Assembly: GCA_016882585.1 (NCBI GenBank)
Contig: VGPP01000022.1
Location: 1-17,057, forward strand
Direction of reading: 5' to 3'
DNA length: 17,057 nucleotides
Origin: Cyanobacteria bacterium M_surface_7_m2_037
GTDB lineage: Bacteria > Cyanobacteriota > Cyanobacteriia > PCC-6307 > Cyanobiaceae
A program made the translations under genes and the position numbers. The notes under the pieces are model-generated. The model was given only the letters and a program-made list of their open reading frames with translations. It made no database searches and was not told the origin of the DNA. This document shows positions 9,020-15,174 of this stretch, piece by piece (the stretch's first letter is position 1; every line of letters starts with the position of its first letter).

Positions 9020-9973
9020 ATGGCGAACCTTAAGGAGATCCGCGACAGGATCAGTTCCGTTAAGAACACCCGCAAAATCACCGAGGCCATGCGCCTGGTG
9101 GCCGCCGCCAAAGTGCGCCGTGCCCAGGAGCAGGTGCTGCGCAGCCGGCCGTTTGCCGACCGGCTGGCCCGGATTCTGGAAAACCTCCAGACCCGCATGC
9201 AATTCGAGTCGGTGGATGCTCCCCTGCTCGAAAGCCGCGACGTGAGCACCATCACCCTGCTCGCCGTCACCGGTGACCGCGGTTTGTGCGGTGGCTACAA
9301 CGCCAACATCATCAAGCGCACCGAACAGCGTCACGCTGAGCTCACCGCTCAGGGTTACAAGGTTGATCTGGTGTTGATTGGCCGCAAGGTGGCCACCTAC
9401 TTCCAGAATCGCGCCAGCCAGTACACCATTCGCGCCACCTTCATGGGGCTCGAGCAGGTGCCCAATGCTTCTGAAGCGGGCAAGATCGCCGAGGAAGTGC
9501 TGGCTGAGTTCCTCTCCGGCAGCACCGATCGCGTGGAGATCATCTTCACCAAGTTCATCAACCTGGTGAGCTCCAAGCCGGTGTCGCAGACCCTGCTGCC
9601 TCTGGATCCTCAGGGCATCGCCAGCCCGGATGATGAGATCTTCCGTCTCACCACCCGTGATGGTCAGCTGGGTGTGGAGAAGGGAACGGTTGCCAACGAC
9701 CAGCCTGCCCTTCCCTCGGATCTGGTGTTTGAGCAGACGCCCGAGCAGCTGCTCAATGCGCTGCTCCCGCTGTATCTGCAGAACCAGTTGCTGCGTTCCC
9801 TCCAGGAAGCCGCTGCTTCTGAGCTCGCCAGCCGGATGACGGCTATGAACAATGCGAGCGACAACGCCAAGGCCCTCGCCAAGACGTTGACCCTCGACTA
9901 CAACAAGGCCCGCCAGGCCGCCATTACCCAGGAAATCCTGGAAGTGGTGGGTGGTGCGGCTGCCATGGCCTGA
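9020..9973 (+). CDS. atpG: F0F1 ATP synthase subunit gamma
   Basis: This is the central rotor shaft (named atpC in chloroplast-style nomenclature). The 317-residue protein starts MANLKEIRDRISSVKNTRKITEAM and ends with the conserved helix NARNEA-like block ASDNAKALAKTLTLDYNKARQAAITQEILEVV. A photosynthetic-type insertion is present at about 197-235. It lacks the paired cysteines that make chloroplast gamma thioredoxin-sensitive, and the only cysteine is Cys90 in GDRGLCGGYN. A possible ribosome site, GGAG at 9006-9009, lies ten bases before the ATG. This is the last gene of the operon, eight bases before the terminator stem. Confidence 0.97.
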   Translation: MANLKEIRDRISSVKNTRKITEAMRLVAAAKVRRAQEQVLRSRPFADRLARILENLQTRMQFESVDAPLLESRDVSTITLLAVTGDRGLCGGYNANIIKRTEQRHAELTAQGYKVDLVLIGRKVATYFQNRASQYTIRATFMGLEQVPNASEAGKIAEEVLAEFLSGSTDRVEIIFTKFINLVSSKPVSQTLLPLDPQGIASPDDEIFRLTTRDGQLGVEKGTVANDQPALPSDLVFEQTPEQLLNALLPLYLQNQLLRSLQEAAASELASRMTAMNNASDNAKALAKTLTLDYNKARQAAITQEILEVVGGAAAMA

Positions 9974-9980
9974 GCTCTCG

Positions 9981-10058
9981 CAGCCAGCAAAAAGCCTCGT
10001 CGGTTGGTCGCCGCCGCTTTGCGGATGCGACCATCCCGGCGAGCTTTTTTGCTGGCTG
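9981..10058 (+). terminator. Rho-independent terminator of the atp operon, near-symmetric
   Basis: The outer arms CAGCCAGC (9981-9988) and GCTGGCTG (10051-10058) are perfect complements. Inside them an A-run on the left (9989-9993) faces TTTTTT (10045-10050) on the right. The GC-rich core joins CTCGTCGG (9996-10003) to CCGGCGAG (10036-10043), and a further stem TGGTCG/CGACCA encloses a CCGC-TTT-GCGG hairpin. On the plus strand the core stem followed by TTTTTT is a classic terminator. The complementary A-run would give a U-run on the opposite strand too. Confidence 0.88.
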
Positions 10059-10107
10059 GGCGTGGGGGGACGGTGGCGGGGAGGATGAACGCAGCGACGC
10101 GTTAGCA

Positions 10108-10830
10108 ATGGAACTCCAGGCCTTGTTTCCGCTGGCGTTGGCGCGGGTGCAGTTGCGGTTGGATCCTTGGGATCTGGCGCTCCTGATGCAGGAGGTGTTG
10201 GCGCTTCGGGGTGAGGCGGAGGGGAATCCGGAGCCGGGTTGTGCCTGGACGGGGGACATCAATGGCATCTGGCAGGTGCATCGGCTCGAGGCGTTTGCGG
10301 CGATTACGGCGGAGGTGGAGCGGCAGGCCTGGAGCTATCTCGAACAGCTCGGTTTTCGTGCCGGCAGCGTGGCGCTGCATGTGCAGCGGGCTTGGCCGGT
10401 GGTGAGTGAGGCGGGGCAGGTGGTGGGGCGTCATCACCATCCCAACGCTCATCTGAGTGCGGTGCTGTATCTCAACGGTGATGGCACTGGCCGCTGTGGT
10501 TGCCTGCGGCTCTTTCCGCCGCGGCAGCCGAATGAATTGGTGCCGGGGTTGGCGGTGGGTCACGGCGAGCCGATCGATAGCGCCTCGGCCGGTGGCCGGC
10601 AGTGGAACGCTCCTTGGCTTGATGTGGCACCGCAGGCGGGCTTGCTTGTGCTGTTTCCTGCCCGCACCGACCACGCCGTGACGGCCAATGAGGATGACGA
10701 CGATCTACGCCTTTCACTGGCCTTTGATCTGGCATTGACGGCGCCGCTGGCTGAACCCGGCGATCCAGCGCCACCGGAATACCTCGCCCCCCATCCCGCC
10801 CAATGGAGCGCGGTGGCTGCGCCCGCCTAG
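10108..10830 (+). CDS. Putative 2OG-Fe(II) oxygenase-like protein (TIGR02466-like)
   Basis: The predicted protein has 240 residues. It begins LFPLALARVQLRLD, resembling the LFP start of the TIGR02466/2OG-FeII_Oxy_5 family. The central block RHHHPNAHLSAVLYL (108-122) resembles that family's HxHPxSxLSGVYYL motif. The C-terminal block LLVLFPARTDHAVTANED (179-196), followed by RLSLAFD (201-207), resembles its final strand. His109-111/His115 and His189 are candidate metal ligands, and Arg201 a candidate 2-oxoglutarate contact. Substrate is unknown and enzymatic activity is not proven. The start ATG follows the terminator by 49 bases, so the gene probably has its own promoter. The match is from memory of motifs, not a search. 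Confidence 0.68.
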   Translation: MELQALFPLALARVQLRLDPWDLALLMQEVLALRGEAEGNPEPGCAWTGDINGIWQVHRLEAFAAITAEVERQAWSYLEQLGFRAGSVALHVQRAWPVVSEAGQVVGRHHHPNAHLSAVLYLNGDGTGRCGCLRLFPPRQPNELVPGLAVGHGEPIDSASAGGRQWNAPWLDVAPQAGLLVLFPARTDHAVTANEDDDDLRLSLAFDLALTAPLAEPGDPAPPEYLAPHPAQWSAVAAPA

Positions 10831-10886
10831 CGGTTCGGCGATCCGGGACAATGAACGGCCACGAGCACCAGCTGCCGCTGCGCCCC

Positions 10887-11210
10887 ATGAGCGACACCTT
10901 CACCGTTGTCTGTGAGATCAACGGCACCAGCCACAGCTTCAGCTGCAGCGCTGAGCAAACCGTGTTGGCAGCAGCCGAGGCGGCCGGCGTGGATCTGCCC
11001 AGCTCCTGCTGCTCGGGCGTGTGTACCACCTGCGCCGCGCGCATCCATGAGGGCAGCGTGCATCAGCCCGATGCCATGGGCGTGAAGGCTGAGCTGCAGG
11101 AGCAGGGCTATGCGCTGCTGTGTGTGGCCTTCCCGCGCAGCGACCTCAAGCTCACGGCCGGCCAGGAAGACGCTCTCTACGAAGCCCAGTTCGGTCAGTA
11201 CCAGAAGTGA
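10887..11210 (+). CDS. Plant-type [2Fe-2S] ferredoxin
   Basis: This is a small soluble electron carrier of 107 residues from the ATG at 10887. Cluster ligands fit the spacing CX4CX2CX29C exactly: Cys41, Cys46, Cys49 and Cys79. The fold motifs are FSCSAEQTVLAAAEAAGVDLP before the cluster loop and GYALLCVAFPRSDLKL after it. It is a PetF-like paralogue; the electron partner is not apparent. Two upstream in-frame ATGs exist at 10803 and 10851. I chose 10887 because the conserved domain begins right after it. Its stop overlaps the next gene's GTG start (GTGA), so it is probably translated with the genes that follow. Confidence 0.9.
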   Translation: MSDTFTVVCEINGTSHSFSCSAEQTVLAAAEAAGVDLPSSCCSGVCTTCAARIHEGSVHQPDAMGVKAELQEQGYALLCVAFPRSDLKLTAGQEDALYEAQFGQYQK

Positions 11211-11416
11211 GCGGCGTGCAGCTGCGGCCCTTGCTGTTGCAGCTGGAGCGCCAGAGCGGCTCCCTGCGGGAGCAGGTGGAAGCGGCGGTTGGCGCCCATG
11301 GCACGCCACTGCGCTGGGCGATCACCGCAGTTCAGCAACGGCCCGAGATGCCGCCGTTGCTTCAGATCGAGGCGGTGGTGCTCAGCGATGGCACTTCGGA
11401 GGCGTCTGACGCGTGA
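11207..11416 (+). CDS. Small conserved-looking protein of unknown function, 69 residues
   Basis: The frame starts with the GTG at 11207, which overlaps the ferredoxin stop by four bases. It ends with a TGA overlapped in the same way by the DUF3326 gene. The predicted product contains LEQ-like LERQSGSLREQVEAAV followed by GTPLRWAITAV and LLQIEAVVLSDG, suggesting a small alpha/beta fold. It has no cysteines and no membrane segment. An alternative GTG start lies at 11216. I do not recognise a named family. The double overlap is the strongest evidence that it is real. Confidence 0.72.
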   Translation: MSGVQLRPLLLQLERQSGSLREQVEAAVGAHGTPLRWAITAVQQRPEMPPLLQIEAVVLSDGTSEASDA

Positions 11417-12486
11417 TCAGCACGGCTCCTCCTCTGCCCACACTGTTGGTGATCCCCACCGGCATTGGCTGTGCCGTGGGCGGCTACGCCGGCGATGCCT
11501 TGCCGGCGGCACGCCTGCTGGCGGCGGCCAGCGGCTGCCTGATCACCCATCCCAACGTGATGAACGGTGCGGCCCTCTATTGGAGCGATCCGCGCATCCA
11601 CTACGTGGAGGGATCCAGCCTCGATCGCTTCGCAGCGGGGGAGCTGCTGCTGCAGCCGGTTCGCCAGCAGCGGGTGGGCCTGCTGCTGGATGCCGGCATT
11701 GAGCCGGAGTTGCGGCAGCGCCATCTGCAGGTGGCCGATGGTTGCCGCGCCACCCTTGGCCTCGACATCGGGCCGGTGGTGATCACGGATCGCCCGCTGG
11801 AGGTGAGCCTCAGCCTTGGTGCCAGCGGCGTGAGCTGGGGGCAACTGGGGCAGCCTGAGGCGCTGCTGCGGGCTGGCCGGCAGCTCAAAGCCGCCGGAGC
11901 TACAGCCATCGCCGTGGTAGCCCGCTTCCCCGACGACTCTGATAGCGAAGCCTTGGCGGCCTACCGCCAGGGCAGCGGCGTGGATGCGTTGGCCGGCGCT
12001 GAGGCCGTGATCAGCCACCTGCTCAGCCGCGAGCTGGGGTTGCCCTGCGCCCATGCCCCGGCCCTCAGCCCGCTGCCGCTCGATCCTGATCTCGACCCCC
12101 GTGCGGCCGGCGAGGAGCTGGGCTTCACCTTCCTGCCTTGCGTGTTGGTGGGTTTGAGCCGGGCACCGGATCTGTTGCCTGCGGCGACTCCTCCTTGTGG
12201 GGGAGGGGCAGGTTCACCATCTCTAGGGATTGAGGCGGTGGGAGCTGTGATTGCTCCGGCGGGCGCCCTCGGCGGCGCTGCGGTGCTGGCTTGCGCGGAA
12301 CGCGGCATTCCCGTGATCGCCGTTCATAATCCCTGTCTGCTGGAGGTCACGGCTGAGGCGCTGGGGCTTGAGGTGATCGCAGCCTCCAGCACCAGCGAGG
12401 CGGCGGGGTTGGTGTTGGCGCTGCGCGAGGGCATTGCTCCTGCGGCCCTGCGCCGGCCGTTGCCTCCTTTGCGGCGGCAGGACTGA
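11413..12486 (+). CDS. DUF3326 family protein
   Basis: The predicted protein has 357 residues and is apparently soluble. Characteristic stretches are LLVIPTGIGCAVGGYAGDA near the N-terminus, LITHPNVMNGAALYW (about 43-57), VGLLLDAGIEP, and the C-terminal GAVIAPAGALGGAAVLACAERGIPVIAVHNP. This matches my recollection of the DUF3326 family, which is common in cyanobacteria and plants and has no assigned function. Start is GTG at 11413, overlapping the 69-residue gene; the stop shares one base with the next ATG. A glycine/proline-rich stretch at about residues 256-273 looks like an insertion relative to the surrounding conserved text. Confidence 0.78.
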   Translation: MISTAPPLPTLLVIPTGIGCAVGGYAGDALPAARLLAAASGCLITHPNVMNGAALYWSDPRIHYVEGSSLDRFAAGELLLQPVRQQRVGLLLDAGIEPELRQRHLQVADGCRATLGLDIGPVVITDRPLEVSLSLGASGVSWGQLGQPEALLRAGRQLKAAGATAIAVVARFPDDSDSEALAAYRQGSGVDALAGAEAVISHLLSRELGLPCAHAPALSPLPLDPDLDPRAAGEELGFTFLPCVLVGLSRAPDLLPAATPPCGGGAGSPSLGIEAVGAVIAPAGALGGAAVLACAERGIPVIAVHNPCLLEVTAEALGLEVIAASSTSEAAGLVLALREGIAPAALRRPLPPLRRQD

Positions 12487-12938
12487 TGGCGGGCTTTGGC
12501 GCCAAAGGGCCAGACCCGCAGCAGCGATGCCCCTGCGGTGGCGGCAGCGAGGCTGCCAGCTACGCCCGTTGTTGCCGCCCGCTGCACCGGCAGGAGCGAG
12601 CCGCCGCCACAGCGGAGCAGCTGATGCGCTCGCGCTACAGCGCCTTTGCCCTGGCTGAGATCGAGTACCTGCTGCGCACCCAACCCTCGGAGGAGCCCAT
12701 GCCGGCCCGGCGCCGCTCGCTGGAGGCCAGCTGCCGCAAGCTGCGTTGGGTTGGTTTGGAGATCGTGGCCACGGAGGCCGGCGGGCCGCATGATCTCGAG
12801 GGCACCGTGACCTTCCTCGCCCACTACAGCGCCGCCGGGAAGCGGGGAACCCTGCGGGAGTGCTCCCGCTTTGGCCGCGAGGCTGGCCGCCCGGATGGCG
12901 CCTGGCTCTATCTCGAAGCGATCGAGCTCAGTGAGTGA
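12486..12938 (+). CDS. YchJ-family protein with SEC-C zinc motif (UPF0225)
   Basis: The 150-residue protein begins with a CPCGGG segment (Cys15, Cys17) and a later CC pair (Cys29, Cys30, in SYARCCRPLH). This is the SEC-C zinc-binding arrangement. It is followed by TAEQLMRSRYSAFALAEIEYLLRT, the YchJ signature, and a middle domain with VGLEIVAT and GTVTFLAHY strands. Function in the family is not settled. The ATG at 12486 shares its A with the DUF3326 stop (TGATG). The 3' end overlaps the converging gene on the minus strand by 11 bases. Confidence 0.88.
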   Translation: MAGFGAKGPDPQQRCPCGGGSEAASYARCCRPLHRQERAAATAEQLMRSRYSAFALAEIEYLLRTQPSEEPMPARRRSLEASCRKLRWVGLEIVATEAGGPHDLEGTVTFLAHYSAAGKRGTLRECSRFGREAGRPDGAWLYLEAIELSE

Positions 12939-13263
12939 GCCCTGTGCAGATCCGATCGAGCACCGACGCGCAGCGAGTGCTTGATCGGGCCATGCATTCA
13001 CCGCTCAAGGTTTCCAGCCAGAGCTCGCCGGTGCTGGCGATGTCGCTCCAGTCGGCCCACACGCGCATGTAGTCGTTCACGCGGCGGCCGGAGCAGGGCC
13101 GCTCGAAGGCCATCAGGGTGCGGTGGTCCGGTTGTTCCACCTCAAGCCCCAGCTGCTCCAGCAGCGGGCGCAGCAGCTCGCCTGGGGAGCGGGAGCCGTG
13201 GAAGGGAACGAGGGCGCGGCAGTAGGCCATGGCATCGAAGAAGCCGTGCTTGCAACGGCTCAC
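12928..13263 (-). CDS. Unrecognised small protein, about 111 residues
   Basis: The reverse frame ends at 12928. The start is probably the GTG at 13263 or the ATG at 13230. It encodes a non-random protein: SRCKHGFFDAMAYCRALVPFHGS, then LLRPLLEQLGLEVEQPDHRTLMAFERPCSG, then MRVWADWSDIASTGELWLETLSGECM. The text is rich in Cys (seven) and aromatic residues, unlike the Arg/Gly/Pro-rich shadow translations nearby, so I take it as real. The frame stays open much further upstream, but that part reads the ald gene out of frame. It lies 65 bases downstream of ald on the same strand and may be co-transcribed. I do not recognise the family. Confidence 0.7.
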   Translation of the reverse strand: MSRCKHGFFDAMAYCRALVPFHGSRSPGELLRPLLEQLGLEVEQPDHRTLMAFERPCSGRRVNDYMRVWADWSDIASTGELWLETLSGECMARSSTRCASVLDRICTGLTH

Positions 13264-13328
13264 CTCAACGTATGGATGGCGCGGCTCAGGGTTCCCCGCC
13301 TGCTCAGATTGTTTTCCACTCCGAGGCC

Positions 13329-14462
13329 TCAGCTCAGGCAGGCCATCGGATGGCGCGTGGGTAGCCCCAGGGCCTTGGCCACGCCTGGATGGCACACCGA
13401 TCCCGCCACCGTGTTCAGCCCAGACACCAGCTCCGGTCGATCGGTGACGGCTTCCACCAGGCCCCGGCCCGCCACAGCCGCGATGTAGGGGAGGGTGACG
13501 CTCACCAGCGCTTCGGTGGAGGTGAACGGCACGGCACCGGGCATGTTGCCCACGGCGTAGTGCTGCACGCCGTGAACGCTGATCACGGGATGGGTGTGGG
13601 TGGTTTCGCGGCTGGTGGCGATGCAGCCCCCCTGATCGATCGCCACATCCACGATCACCGAGCCCGGCTGCATCTGCGCCACCAGGGCTTCCTCCACCAG
13701 GGTGGGTGCCCGATCGCCCGGCAGTAGCACCGCGCCGATCAACAGATCGGCGGAGGGCACGAGCCGCTCCAGCAGGCCGCGGCTGCTCACCAGGCTCACC
13801 AGGCGACCCTGCCGCTGATTCTCCAGGCGGCGCAGCCGCTCGGGGGAGAGATCGAGCAGGAACACCTCTGCATCCATGGCGGCGGCCAGGCGGGCGGCAT
13901 TCCAACCCACGCTGCCGGCACCCAGCACCACCACCCGGGCTGGCCGCACGCCGGTGCAGCCTCCAATCAGCACGCCACGCCCGCCCTGGGGGTGCTCCAG
14001 CAGGCGAGCTCCCACCTGCGCCGCCAGGCGGCCGGCGATCTCACTCATCGGCGCCAGCAGCGGCAGGCTGCCATCGGCGAGCTGCACGGTTTCGTAGGCG
14101 ATGGCGGTGGTGCATGCCTCCAGTAGGGCGCGGCCTACGGCGGGGTAGGCCGCCAGATGCAGGTAGGTGAACAGCACCAGATCCGGGCGCAGGAAGGCGA
14201 ATTCCTCGGCCTGCGGCTCCTTCACCTTCACCACCAGGTGGGCAGCCCAGGCTTCTGCCTGGCTCACCAGGGCGGCACCGGCGGCGGCAAAGGCCTCATC
14301 GCTGATGCCGGCGCCGCTTCCCGCACCCTGCTCGATGCGCACCTGCAGACCGTGGCTCACCAGCTCGCGCACCGCATCGGGCGTGAGCGCTACCCGCCGC
14401 TCATCGGGCTTGATCTCCCGCGGCACGCCAATGCTGGCGATCGGGGCGATGGTGGCGGCCAT
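13329..14462 (-). CDS. ald: Alanine dehydrogenase
   Basis: This enzyme reversibly converts L-alanine and NAD+ to pyruvate, ammonium and NADH in the cytosol. The 377-residue length fits the family. The N-terminus IGVPREIKPDERRVALTP is typical. The catalytic pair is expected at Lys81 (VKVKEP) and His102 (FTYLHLA), with the usual spacing of 21. The NAD-binding GAGSVGWNAARLA lies at 181-193. The active-site block SVIVDVAIDQGGCIATS and the conserved TLPYIAAVA follow. The ATG at 14462 lies 98 bases from the divergent mazE start. I see no clear NtcA site (GTA-N8-TAC) in that spacer. Confidence 0.93.
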   Translation of the reverse strand: MAATIAPIASIGVPREIKPDERRVALTPDAVRELVSHGLQVRIEQGAGSGAGISDEAFAAAGAALVSQAEAWAAHLVVKVKEPQAEEFAFLRPDLVLFTYLHLAAYPAVGRALLEACTTAIAYETVQLADGSLPLLAPMSEIAGRLAAQVGARLLEHPQGGRGVLIGGCTGVRPARVVVLGAGSVGWNAARLAAAMDAEVFLLDLSPERLRRLENQRQGRLVSLVSSRGLLERLVPSADLLIGAVLLPGDRAPTLVEEALVAQMQPGSVIVDVAIDQGGCIATSRETTHTHPVISVHGVQHYAVGNMPGAVPFTSTEALVSVTLPYIAAVAGRGLVEAVTDRPELVSGLNTVAGSVCHPGVAKALGLPTRHPMACLS

Positions 14463-14528
14463 GGCGCGATCGCGGTGGCGGATCGCCCTTCAGCTTGGCG
14501 CCGCTGGCAGGGATTGACCACAACAAAG

Positions 14529-14548
14529 TGATTACGATGTGATTACGT
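14529..14548. promoter_or_regulatory. Tandem GTGATTACG repeat between ald and mazE, candidate operator
   Basis: Two identical nine-base units, GTGATTACG at 14529-14537 and 14540-14548, are offset by 11 bases, about one helical turn. They lie 12 bases before the mazE ATG and in the upstream region of ald. TTGACC at 14514-14519 resembles a -35 element, but no good -10 at normal spacing was found. Autoregulation by MazE/MazF is typical of the family, so a binding site here is plausible but unproven. Confidence 0.45.
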
Positions 14549-14560
14549 CGAAATTTGGCG

Positions 14561-14812
14561 ATGAGGGCGAGGCTGGTTCCAATCGGCAATTCCCGCGGCG
14601 TTCGTTTGAGTAAGCCGCTGCTGCAGCAAGCAGGCCTTGTGGACGAGGTGGAGATCGCGATCGAGGCCGGTGTGCTCACGATTCGCCCTGCAGCTCCTGC
14701 TGCTCCAGTACGCCAGGGGTGGGCGGAAGCCGCTGCATTGAGCTCTCAAGCGGGTCTGATCGATCCGCCGGATGCCATCCGCTTTGACGATGAGGACTGG
14801 CAGTGGTCGTGA
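14561..14812 (+). CDS. mazE: MazE/AbrB-type antitoxin
   Basis: The 83-residue protein from the ATG at 14561 has the SpoVT/AbrB swapped-hairpin fold signature: VPIGNSRGVRLSKPLLQQAG followed by DEVEIAIEAGVLTIRP. The C-terminal tail is acidic and aromatic (DAIRFDDEDWQW), as in antitoxins that thread onto the MazF dimer. An in-frame TTG at 14555 is a less likely start. The stop overlaps the toxin start by four bases (GTGA at 14809-14812), the usual toxin-antitoxin arrangement. The gene is divergent from ald. Confidence 0.87.
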   Translation: MRARLVPIGNSRGVRLSKPLLQQAGLVDEVEIAIEAGVLTIRPAAPAAPVRQGWAEAAALSSQAGLIDPPDAIRFDDEDWQWS

Positions 14813-15126
14813 GCCGTGGTGATGTCTTCCTGGTGGAGCTCAATCCCACGCAAGGGCAGAAGATTCGCAAGACCAGGCCATGCGTGGTGGTTTCACCGGA
14901 TGAACTCAATGCCCATCTGGGCACCTTCATCATTGCCCCGCTCACGTCGGGCAGTTTTAGTTATCCGTATCGCGTTGCCTGCAGCTTTGAGGGCAAGCAG
15001 GGGCATGTGGTGCCTGATCAGTTGCGCACGGTGGATCGCATCCGGCTTGTGAAAAAGCTCGGGCGGCTGGATCCAAGCACCATGCAGCGGGTGCTTGAGG
15101 TGTTGCAGGAGATGTTCGCGCCCTGA
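14809..15126 (+). CDS. mazF: MazF/PemK-type mRNA interferase toxin
   Basis: The family cleaves RNA at short specific sequences and is neutralised by the upstream antitoxin. From the GTG at 14809 the product has 105 residues. MSRGDVFLVELNPTQG opens the SH3-like barrel. KTRPCVVVSPDELN holds the predicted catalytic Arg23. IIAPLTSG holds the predicted Thr46, and VPDQLRTVDRIRLVKKLGRLD is the conserved C-terminal half. The residues needed for cleavage appear intact. A GTG at 14803 would add two residues. The 3' end converges on nadE, leaving a 48-base gap with no clear terminator. Confidence 0.88.
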   Translation: MSRGDVFLVELNPTQGQKIRKTRPCVVVSPDELNAHLGTFIIAPLTSGSFSYPYRVACSFEGKQGHVVPDQLRTVDRIRLVKKLGRLDPSTMQRVLEVLQEMFAP

Positions 15127-15174
15127 TTGTGTTCAGTCGCGCCCTGGATGTGAGCTCGCCTGATGGGTGCTTCC

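Noticed and set aside
13264..13905. Extension of the small minus-strand gene to 325 codons
   Set aside because: The upstream part reads the ald gene out of frame and is Arg/Gly/Pro-rich; only the last ~111 codons look protein-like.
14466..14473. GCGATCGC octamer (also at 15923-15930)
   Set aside because: This is the common cyanobacterial HIP1 sequence; useful as a lineage hint but not a local feature.
15127..15174. Terminator between converging mazF and nadE
   Set aside because: No stable stem followed by a T-run could be found in this 48-base gap.
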